A stretch of DNA of 64,000 bases from Symsagittifera roscoffensis (lineage: Eukaryota; Xenacoelomorpha; Acoela; Convolutidae). A model generated the notes under the pieces. That model saw nothing but the letters and a program-made list of their open reading frames with translations, made no database searches and was not told the origin of the DNA. The position numbers and the translations under genes are program-made. The stretch lies in NCBI RefSeq assembly GCF_963678635.1, contig NC_087070.1:2857157-2921156 (forward strand), written 5' to 3'. This document shows, one piece after another, positions 25,101-37,100 of this stretch; the stretch's first letter is position 1, and every line of letters starts with the position of its first letter.

Positions 25101-28100
25101 GGCATGATAGAAAAAGTATACAATTTACGTTTCTTATGTTATTTCTTTTGATAATTTCATGTTTTCCTTTTGTAACAGCTTTTCAAAATTGTCTTGGCAT
25201 AAAAAATAAATGACAGCCTTTCTTGACAGACAATTGAGCGTCTAATAAATGATTCAATCTGTCCATTTTTAAAGCTCCGCCGAGACAAAGAAAAACCAAT
25301 TTTTCACATTGAATTAAATTTTAATCGAACCAAAGAGGTAGACGAAAGTAGATGAATTTGTTCTGCAAGTATAATTGATCGGTTAAAAGTCCAGCTTAGT
25401 TTGAGTTTTTTTGTCTACTGAATACTTATTGTAACAAAACAGCTGAAAAAAAAACTCTTCAACAGTTGAGGCTATTGTGCTTTGCATTGAATTTTGACGA
25501 GGAGTGCTTTTTTCAAATAAGAGAAAAAATGGATTATGTTTTGTCGTATTAATGAGATTGTAGTGAAGATTCTGTAAATAAAGCTGCCATGTCCAAATTA
25601 ATAACCAGAACGAGGTTGCATGCATCATTGGTTTTTTTTGAATTTTTTAAAGCAAAAAAACTGACCAATTAAACTGTTTTTTACAAACGGACCTTTAAGA
25701 ATGAACAAACGATTTTATGATTTTTGTTCTTAAGTGACTGAGTGGTGAAGGAACTATAGATTGAGTAGTCCTTTTTTGCCCTATTTTAAATACCTCTACC
25801 AGATTTTCGAAGTGACACAGAAGCCGAAAGGTTCAGAGGTTTGAAAGCTCACAGAGGTTTAAGTGTTTTATCATTTTAAATCCTTGGAAGTCGTAATTTG
25901 GATTCCAAAAAAATCGATAATAATAGTTTAATTTTCATTACATCTTCCTTTTGCACTTTTTAGTACCAAATTCAATTGTCTTTCACTAAAGAAAACAGCA
26001 AGAAGTTGCAGACAAAAACGGATTAAAACTGAAAAAATTTATATTAGTTTAAGAATTGATTTGATTTTGGATTTTCAACTTTACTTCAATCATAGTGACC
26101 GGAACATTCTGTGCAACCTGCAAATAAACTGGCTATCTTCGTTTGAAGCACACTGAAATTGGGAAGGAACGTTGTCCTTGGGTTTAATTCAGCTTTGTCC
26201 TTTCAAAAAAAGATATCACAGATAATTATGAGAATGGGTCGAGTGAATTATCATATTGAAGCCTTTTTAGTCCTGAATTGATTGACAAAAACACATTTGA
26301 AAGTTGTAATTTTGACCTACTTTTGGTTAACAATTAGATTTCTTCGAGAGGAACCGATTTTGAATTTTTAATTTGGAACTGTTTCAGTAATTATTTTTTA
26401 TAATTTTTAAATAACATAAAACGTTTTTGTTCAAGCCGTGAAAAAATTTTTTTTTGAAGTTTCATTAGCAGTTCTTTGGCAAAAAAAGATTTTTTGTTAT
26501 TTTTTGTTTTCGAAAAAAATTCGCGTCAAAATTGATTCATTTCACAATGTTATTACCTTTTGTTTGATTCCTCGCACCACATTGTGCATGAAAACTACTT
26601 AAATTGGAAAAACATAAAAGAAAAAAATTGATGTCTTCGAGTTTTTCTTTTTGTGGTCGGACTTTTCTGTGCTCCATACACAGCGACAATGTACTTTTGT
26701 TAATAATTGACCATCGTGAGAAAATTCTATTTGATCGAGAAACTGTGCTTCTAATTGATCGAAAAACTACCTAATCTTGTTGTTCCGACCATTGAAAAAA
26801 TGAGAAGGAACTTTGTATTCGGGTGTTTTAATTTCTTTGGTTTTTTGTTCTACGCAAAATCAGATACCAAAAAAAATATCAGAAAGTGTCGATTGATATT
26901 TTTTATTTAAGCCCATTCAATCTTGATTTGAACTACATTGAAAAATTTTGAAAAATTTTGAAAACTTTTCTCATTGTCGAGAAAAACCCGTTTGAAATTT
27001 GTGATTTTTGCTCTAATTTTGAGCAAAAAAGGTGAGCGATCAGTCTTAAAATAGCTTATTTATGCCTAATTGACGCCCTGAAATTTATTTTTACGCAGAA
27101 AATAGGTTTTGTATTTGTTAAGCGCCATTTTGGGAATCAAAAACTTCAAAAAAAAAACTTCTTTTTCGATTTGTTTTTGTTGTTTTTCCAATTCATTTTT
27201 CTTCTAAAACGGTTTTACATTTTGCCTAATTTATAATGACTCTCGAATATGTTTTGGCTTTTCAAGACCATAGTCGGAACATTCTGTGCTACTTTATTTG
27301 TACAGTAACCGGCTATCCTTGTTATTTTTGTTTTTTGTTTCTGAAATTGCTACTTTTAATTTGATAGGTATGTTAAACTGTTAATAATCAAACGGTTTGT
27401 AACTATGAACTCTGCTCGTTGTTTTATGGTTGGACAACACTACATGCGAGCTAAAACCAAATAGAAACGCCTCCGTGTACTTTTTTGTTATGGGGGCATT
27501 ATGGGGACTGTGACGGTTACCCTTAAAGGTCTGAACAATTTGTTTGTCGGTCCTTTTACGTCGCGGGTAAAAAGTCTTAAATATCTTAAAGTGATTTACT
27601 TTATAAGCTTGGTGTTTGTATTTCACAGGAGACGGCGGCTGGTCTTCGTGGTCCGAGTGGTCTCGCTGTGACGTCATTGCATCATCCAACGAGAGTGATG
27701 ACCCCACTTCAGCTGTGGGGGTTGTGTCTTGTGGGAGGGGCACACAGACTAGAGAGAGAAGTTGTACAGACCCCCTCCCCTCGGACAACGGGGGAGCAGA
27801 TTGTGTGGGGGAGAGAAGACAGAGTCAAAACTGTGTGGAACCATGTCCTGGTTTGTACTGTTCTATTTATGCATTTACTTGGATCTCTGTTACTATCACA
27901 CCCAACTATTGTGATTTTTTTTGAGGGGGTGGGAGGTGGAATTAGGTTGTAGGTACCCTATTCGCATATATTTAACGCCATTAAAATAGAAAAACAACCA
28001 TTAAAATAGAACAACAACAACTACAATAATATCAAAAGGCAAATCATTTGCAGATAGCTTTGATAAGGGCATATATTAAAGTTTAGTCAAACATTTTTGA

Positions 28101-31100
28101 TTTTTTCTTCTGATTTACCACTAAGCTCAGGGGCGGATTTAGGGGAGGGGGATGGAATGGTTGCCCTTCTTAGTTTTTCGACCCCCTCACCAACCAAAGG
28201 GTCCCCCTTTGGTATTAGTTTTTTGACATCTATTTTTGGCAGACCTGATTAAAATGTTTCTAAAGGCGCCATTGGCGCCAACATATACTAATTTAGAAGG
28301 GAATTGTTCAAATGAAATGTTTATTTTAAAAATTTTGGAACAATCTATTTTCGATTGTCAAGAATCTTAGAACCCCAAATTGGATTAGACGTCGAATAAT
28401 TCCTTTTTTTTTTAAATATCCACGGTTCTTTCATCCTTTTTGTTTATTGAAACTCGGGAGCAATAAAAAAAATGAATTTGCTTTTGATTCAATTTAATCA
28501 ATTATGTTTTATATACGCTTTGTTTCATCAGATTTTGGCAAAAAGCTTTAATGTAAAGGTTTCCGTTATTTAGGTTTAGTAATTAATTGAAATTGATTTC
28601 TTGTGAAGCGGAATAAATCAACCTTTTGTCAAGTATACTTTGATCTTATCCATTAAAGTCCCCCACCCGATGATTTATGAACGAGCGATGTGTGTGCTTT
28701 TTGAGATTTATTGCATCTATAAATGTGTTTCTGACAGAATTTAGCCCCCAGCGACAAGCTAAGACGCTGAATGTACTCTAATTTAGTTGTCAGTTGGCGA
28801 TAAGTTGATATAATTCTGTTGGTAACAAAAGACAAGATTTGTTTGTCTTCTTGAGGCTCTAAAATGATATGAAGACAGGTACCACGCTAAGTTCACAACG
28901 GCTGAAATCGATTTTTTTTTGTTAAAATTATATATTTTTTTTCAAAATGTTATCAGCTTTGCTAGTTGCAAAAGTTTCCACAGCATGAGAAAAATTGTAA
29001 AATAAATTTAAATAAAAATGTAAAAGTTTCGTTTATATTTCAATAGCGGTAGAGCTGTCGCAGGAGTTGAACCGATCAAAAAAGTACTTTAGTTGTATTA
29101 CCGATGTTTCTTACAAAACCCAATTCGAGTGATCTTTAAGAGGATAAAGATACAAAGGTGTTGGGTTGGTTTTTTAAGGCATATTTTAAGATGGGCGGTC
29201 CCAATGTCACTCAAAGTATCGTTTTTTCAAATGGTAATGCTTTTTGCTGAGAAGAACCAGGCTACTTTTTGCATTCAGTTAGATGGCTAAACAATTGAAG
29301 AAAAATCATTTTAATGGTTATAATATTTTCACAATCAAACAAAGCTGAAAAGCCCAATTTTTTCTAAGTAAATATTGAAGTTCATTTTAAAATTTTTTTT
29401 CCATAGCGATTTTTTACTCCTTTTTCTTGAAATTCTGTGCCCAATTACTACTTAGACATTTAAGAGTACTGAAATTCCCAAAGGTTGCATTTCAATTTGG
29501 GTTTATGAAGATGTGGATGAATGTGTTAAATCAGCCTTTGTTCACGTCTGCTCAAATTTCCCTAATTTCTACCCTTCATTACTAATTAAGTCACTTCTCT
29601 GAAATATTAATGAGGGCGAGAGGTGACGCGGATTAGAAAGTAGGGCTTCATTTAGACCCGCGCGAAATTGCAGCGAATTTGCATGACTAAGAGTAATATA
29701 CAATATCTTGTGGAACTTTTTTATAACTTTTCACGGGTGAATTTGGCAGGTCTAAAGGAACAGAAGTTCCCTGGGGCTTTTTAAAAGTCTGCCAAAGGGG
29801 GCAGAGCTAATGTTATCATTAGAGTTCAATTAAGATATGGGCTCATAAAGGGAGTGGGCATACATTTCAGAGGGTGTTTTATAGAGAGTGCATTTCGAAT
29901 AGGCGGAGTGGTATTGATACCTCATACATAAATTACCCAAACACTCTAAAAGTATATAGATAAAGATACTGCAATAATGGCTAGTAATAATAAATTTAAC
30001 GCATAATAGATTTGGGAATTGAACTTCCAGTATTTGACCAATAATCCATGAACTATGAAACGAAATTTATGCAGCCTACCAACCATAAATCAAAACAAGA
30101 CTGCTCGTATCAGGGCGAAGCCCTGAATGTTCCGACTGCCTTTTAAAGTTTATAGAACAGTAATAACCATAAAAAATTAAACGTAATAAAATAAAATGAT
30201 TTTTTTTTTAATTTGATTTTTTTTGAATGAAAATCATCCCCCCCCCCCACACGCCATATAAAGTACAAAAGAATAGATTTTGCTCCTGGTAACAAATCAA
30301 TTATGGCAAATAAGCTTCTTTCAACCAATTTTCAATGATTTCTAAGACGAATTAAATCTCCGCTTACGCGTTAGTAGCGCGAAATATATCGCGCGTTAAT
30401 TGACCCAAATTGGCCAAAATGGCAATCTTTAAACCCCCATAACTTTACGAAAAATAATCACAGGTGAAATATCTTTTCAAATTTAAGCTCAAGACAACAA
30501 TACCTTTTGAATGATACCTAAAAAAAACTCCGTCAAAAATGGCTAGTTGAAAAGTCGAATTTTGTCTGAAGAAAAAACCCACCCCGAGAACAAATATTCC
30601 GTTATTTTCGTATCTAAAGTCGGAAAAATTAAGAAATTTTGATTTATATCGCTATATTTCTAAAACGCGACTGGTTTATTTTAGTGACGCGGAAAATGTG
30701 AACATATGAATCAGCCGTTAAAAATTGGGTTTTTTTTTCAGACGAGCGAGGCTGGACACCTTGGTCCCAGTGGTCCCTTTGTCAAGCGCCGACCGACGAA
30801 TTCAAGTCTCAAGTATCCGACGACAAAACCAAAAAACCCGACGACAACACACCCGTGTCGACATGTAACCAACATCGCCGACGAACTTGTTCTCTCGACT
30901 ATCTCTCGTCTGCGAAAGTTAGAACTGACTCGTCTTCAGTTTCGACCGAGTCGTGTGTGGGTGACTCGTTTCAATTCAAACCCTGTTCGGAGACTGATTG
31001 TGAGTTCGCGTTCGTGATCGAGGGTCCGATTGTTGACAACACAGGAGAAGTGACTTTGTCGCCTGGCAAAAAAAGAGGTGGGTGGAAAAATGGGCATCTT

Positions 31101-34100
31101 TTAAGCAGCTTGGGAATCAATCTAAATGGGGAAAAGTTTCTTCTCGCCATAATTTAAAAGATACGAGGATGATGAAAACATTCAAGTTTTGATAACAGAA
31201 ACATTCTACTCAAAAGACGATTCGAGGTCGATAATTTTTACTTACTCAAACATGACAAGTTTTAAGGTTTCATTTTGGTCGACTCATAGATTGTTTGAGT
31301 TGAAGCTTTCATGGACCAGTTTGAATCGAGTTATGTTTAGTTATTTTTTCAGGAAATTCTGACAACCGCGTACACTTTTACATGGCCATGTGTTCAATTC
31401 TCCTCTTGGTGGCTTCTGCGATTGTTGTCGTGTTGCTTTGCGTGCAAAGACAAAAAAGAAAATCGGTTAGAGGAATAACTCTTAAACACTCTTCGTTGGA
31501 GTCGCACAAAATCACGACTCACGTCTCGGCTAGAGCGAAAAACGACGAGTCATTTTGCTGTTGTGGCGCCATGTTTTGCTTCGGCTGCTTCTGTCACAGG
31601 TCAAAGCGGGATCATCAGGCTAAATTCGGCACGAATCACGCGAACTTCGTGAACAGCGTGCAGCCTTCGTGCAATATGAACACTATGAATGAAATGGGCA
31701 CTTTAGGTGGCCTGAACAAAACTCCCTTCTTGCAAAGTCACAATGGATGTGCGTCTTGCTACAACATTGACATATGTAAGCTTAGTTAATTCTCAACAGC
31801 AAATCTTGGATTTTCTGTTTTTTTTTTGTTTAAAAACTGATAAAAATTAGTTGTGAATGGTTTTGCCGCAAATGAAAAAGTTGTGATTCAAGAAAACGAA
31901 GTTTATTGAATTCTTTCGAATGCTTCGTATTTTAAAAGCGAAGTAATTATCCACAACGATTACACCTAAAAAGCAAGCCAATAATTTAAATCATCGATTA
32001 TCGAAAGCTGAGTTATGATTTCTTCAGTGTTTCGATGGCATGTGTCTCTTAAAACATTTGAAGAGCTGCAATAAAACTTGTACAAATATGATTTTTTTCA
32101 CACCTTTTTGATTTTTTTTCTCAATCTGCTCACGCAATTCCATGTGTTTCAGTTCCGGTTCAGAACATTATTCCATCGAACAGTCACCACAGCTTACCCG
32201 CCTCCCATCTAAGCCATCCCCACTCACTGCCCCCTGGAGTATCCATATATCCCCCTTCCCTTTCCCATCAGAACCCAAATAACTTCTACCACAACCCAAG
32301 TAGTCCCCCTATGCCCCCCACAAATAACCCACAACAGCAACACCCGACATCCCATACAAACCCATGTATGATTACGTCATGTTGCGCGCCTGTGGGTTCA
32401 ATGATGAATCAAGTGCCCACGACTATTATGAGTCCAAGTGTAGCGACATCCAACAATAGTGGTCGGAATCCTTCGTTCGGATCTCTATCTCTATCGGCGA
32501 ATTTGTCATTTGCGAATCACAAGAACATGAGAAATGCAAGCTCGATGAAAGCCATGGATTTCAATGAAGGCGGAGATCCCAGATATTCAGATGCGGGTGC
32601 GAAAAGTCCTCAATATGAAGATCCTTACTTTGGAAGCCAAAACGAATACTTCGATTATGACATCATTTCGAAAGGTTCGTCTCATAAAATTTGTCGTTAG
32701 TTTTTATAGTCAAGTATCAATCTCAAAGATTGAATATTTTTTAAGTTCTATAAACACAGGTCTAACTCAAACGTTCAAGTACCTAAAATTTTTTTTTTAC
32801 AAAAACGGGTTTTTTAGACCGAGATTTCTCCTCCGATCTAGAGCACAGAGACAAGCAGCTTCAGAGAAGAAGTTTTTGCAATGCAGCTCTTAGTGACAAT
32901 TCAGCCAAAAATGCTTTCCTTTCTCGCAACAACTCGGCTAAGAACCTCCCGAATCCGCTAGGAGAAGACAGTGGGTTCGGGTCGTTTTCGCTCAACAGTC
33001 GTAACGATTCTTCCAGAACATTCGATTACAACACCGCCCGTGGACTCGTCGGCGCTGCCGGAGGACGAATTTCAATCCCCGATTTCGGCGCATCCCTTGT
33101 AGTTCCGCCGAGTGCTATTGAAACCGGCAAGAAACCCGAAATATCTCTAACTGTCAATACAACTGAGCACTACTCAAATTTAAACCTCAGTTTGTCGGAC
33201 GATTTGGTGCGAAAAAGTTTAAATTTGCCCAAAAATTGTACACTTGTTAGCCCGATTATTACAGTCGCGCCTTCAGATGTTGATTTTCATAAACCATTGG
33301 TTTTGACTATACCTCATTTTGTGTACACTAAAAACCCTCGTGAACAATCTTACAACAATGATGAAATCATTCTGGACGACTGTGATTGGTCGATTTCAGT
33401 AATCGCGATTGGCCATTTAAGTGTGAAAACTTTCGAATCGAATTGTGATTTAGAACGACATGATGACTTTTACGTTTCGGCGAGCTCTGTTCATATTGTT
33501 GCGAGCAATCTAGCGCCGAGTTATTGTGTGCTCGGTTACCCAAAATCGGATAGCTCGGGGACTATTGTTTCCGCGACACCGGCACTGACACCGCCGACTG
33601 CGAAGCGAGTTCGAGTGGCTGTTTTCGCCTCTCATTCGCCCCAGTGTGTTTCGGATGACGACTTGATTATCCGAGTCTATTGTTTCCCAGACCTGCTCGA
33701 GTCTTGGCAGGTAACAGTCTCAACGTTTATTTTTTCTTAACTTTTTGCAAAAATCTTTGGGTTGGATCTAGAATTACATGGAAGCTTAGGAGAGATATAG
33801 GGAAACCCCCCGGAAACTCTTTTGTATTTTGAATATTTAATTAATTTTGCAATCAAATAAACCCTGGTTTTCAAATTCTTTTGACTTGTTTTGTAATTCC
33901 TTCTTTGATTTAGGTTTAAAATAAAAATCTAATTTTAACTTGGTTTCAAGAGGTTGTCTTTACGTTTTATTTTGAAGCACCTGTTTTTTCTCCATTTTGG
34001 GTTGTTATGTTAGGAGGGTGGGCTTTTTTATGCCCCCCATAAATGACGAATGGTCAGATCGTATCACGTACCACACTTGGAAAGAAACCTTCATTTTTAA

Positions 34101-37100
34101 TATAGACCAATTAATCATTTCGTCGTATCTTCTTTTTCACGGGTGCATTGGCCAATATATTTAATCCTTCGTTTTGATAACTGATCACTTTGTTAACTGC
34201 CTCGGGCTATTTTACCCGTGCTGGGATCAATAGCTGCATTTATCTGAATCCCATTAAATCACCCCGTCTTTTCCTATATTCAAATCCTCCTGGATTTGTT
34301 CACACCGGGCTGTCTAGGACCAACAGCAAGTCTATCCCTTATAAATTAAGCCTTTATAAGACGAAGTCATAACTAAGTTAGAAAATATGTTATAATTTAA
34401 CACCAACTCGCTTCATGCGCCAGGTTTGATCAAATTTCGTTTTCAATAAAACTTGTATTTGAACTCAAAATTATTTTGACGGAATTCGATATAACATGGC
34501 TTTGAAGTATCAGAAAAATGCCAACTGTTTCATTTTTCTTTGATTTATCTGAAACTATGATTGTGTTAAAACTGAAATAAATTGACTTAATAAGATACAA
34601 TTGGCGCCACATTATTTATTGAAAAAGTGTCAAGTTTAAATGAGTCAACAGCCTGAAATAAAAAAACAAGCTGCCGAAACAAAAAAATGCTCGTATGCAG
34701 TAAATTGAGTCAAAACAAACTAATATTTCTTAATTTAGATCCTAGATCATTCCAGTCGCCAATCAAGGATTTTTTTCAAAATGTTTATATGCATTTCGAC
34801 TACTGAAACACATAGATGATATTTTACTAAACCTCATACTATCCGCATGTAAGAGCACTTAATTTTGCGTAGTAAAAACAGCAGCTATATCCGAAGTTAT
34901 TTTCAAGTTCTGTTACAGTCAGATCGCAACACTAGCAATAATTTTTGAAAGCTATCGATTTATGCGAAAAGAAAACTGCTGTTTTTATATAATCATTTTA
35001 GGGGAGGCGTCTGTATTTAGGTAACCGTGTATTCATACTCGTCGGTGAGCAGACAAATACCATATTAACCAATCAGAATTGAGATGAGAAAGCAAACTTA
35101 CGAAATAAGTAATTTTTAATTATTCATTTCTTCCTTGTCTCAGTTAATATAGTGTGTGTCTGCTTACTGACAAGTCTGAATAAGCAGTTGTCTAAGTGGT
35201 AGTCAACAATTTATAAACCCTTGCCCAATTATTTCATGCACGATTTGGGCTCTTTTTCCTTTTCCCCCCACCTCACTCAAACATGACTTTTATGGTCTAA
35301 CGAGTGGTTTTACAAGGTTATTTATCAAGACCAAATATACTTGTCATGGCCTAGTTAGTCGGCATGTCAAATTTCATGACAATCGGACAAAGTGAACCGT
35401 AACTTCAAATATCAAAATTTGCAGGTTGGGGGAAAAGGAAAAAGAGCCACGATTTGGATTACGTCTCAAATGGCATAATTCCCAAATGGCATAAAAATAA
35501 AAAAATCTTAAATGACATAAATTTCATGCAACAGTTGCATTAGAAATGTCGAGAACAATTTTTTCAAGAACCATGTGGGAAAATTAGTCAAATTGTCAGT
35601 TCAAATGTTGATTGACATTTTATCTTGAAAAAATTGCAGAATTTATTATTAAAAGCGAAAAACATAAGCTTGCTGTTACTAATAAGCTTCTTGTGGTCAA
35701 TTTTTCCTTAACATTTGTTTGAGAGCAATTAATTCCAAATCTTGTTCACATGTTTTCGTTTCTGTCAAAACATTAGAATTAAAAATAGATAGAACACTTT
35801 TGAATTACAATGAAAACTTGAAATTTGTGCCATCCAGAAAAGTTTGGGCCATATAAGTCATTTGGGAAGCTACTCACAGTTTTTTTTTATTGTTCTACGA
35901 CTGGCGTTTTTCCATTTTATGGAATTGTATGACAAATTTTTCTCCAGCAGGTTTTTTTCTGTTTTATGACTATAAGTTGTTGTGTTTGTGTGTGGTAACA
36001 CAGTAATCCTTGAACATACCTAGCCACTTATCAGAACGAATCTAGAAATTGTGTAAAACAACTTAACTTCATCATCAGAATATGCCATGATCTAAAAACT
36101 AGCTCTAAAGCAGTAATATGACAAAATCATTCACATTCTCAACATTGGCGCAAGAGTTTTTGCTGGAGTTTTGTCAATGATTAGGAAGCCCAACAAGAAA
36201 TCATTTTAAGTTAAACATCAGAGCTACGTTATTGGTCAAAATAATTTACTTTACCTGCTTAAAAACGTTTATCATCTAATAAAAATGGCTGCTTCAGATC
36301 AGAATTGGTTTTGTTCGAAAAATATGCTAATACTTTTGGACCATTATGAATTTTTAACTAATCCAGTATTTCTAGTTTAGCTATCAGAGAAGGCTAGTTA
36401 AGCAAGTGCAAATTTAGTTTCAAAAGAAGTTTTTTTCACAAAGCAGATATCAATAATGCTGTATTATTTATGTACATTTTATGGACATTTTGAATGGAAT
36501 TGTATGACGAGCGTATTTGGGCTATAGAGGTTAAGCCGGGTAATGCAGTTTCATTGCGGCAGGAGATTGTTTGATCTCAAACTATGATAACGGTTAATAA
36601 TAATCCTAATAATTTGCTTTCATGTCATAAATCACCAAACTGACAATCGTAAGGCGTGGTCAAGCAATCCATTATGTTTTGATTGTGTTATAAATATTTT
36701 AGCATGTATGTATGTTTTACTACGCGGGTGGGTTCCAATATTAAGTTTGTCAAAAGTAAGAAAAAAATACCAATAAAAATCAAATAACATAAATAAATTT
36801 AAAGAGCAAAACTTTGAAAAATGAGTTTTTTCAGTCGGTTTTGGAGAACGAAGAAGGCGAGTGTGAGAATGTGGACTCAATCATGACTCACCTCGCGGCC
36901 AATCAGAAGCTACTTCCTTTCAAACTCACCCAACTCATTCACTCGTCGTATTCCTCGTCGTATTCTTCCTCTCATTCCGAAGGCGGCGATGACGTCACTG
37001 CGAGTGGGATACATGAGTCATCTTTCATGAATTCAGCAGAGAACATCAAACTGCAGTTCACTTTGAATGAATGCGCGCCAAGAGCTCATGTAGGTTTTCT

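Larger units (their letters stand above)
27851..30741 (+). other. UNC5 intron 6
   Basis: 2.9-kb intron with a truncated inverted family B MITE at 28128-28306 and a near-complete inverted family C element at 30095-30628. Acceptor 'gggtttttttttcag'. The remaining DNA shows nothing I recognise. Confidence 0.7.
33711..36834 (+). other. UNC5 intron 10 with two MITEs
   Basis: 3.1-kb intron. It carries a palindromic family D MITE (about 35001-35208) and directly next to it a 201-base MITE with perfect target duplication (35248-35448). At 34188-34370 there is a small patch of higher GC with an open frame but no motif. Possible further inverted pieces lie at 35478-35870 ('ttcccaaatggcat' and 'gtcatttgggaa'). 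Confidence 0.65.

Noticed and set aside
27381-27788. 135-codon minus-strand frame
   Set aside because: Antisense to the TSP1-1 exon; no independent support.
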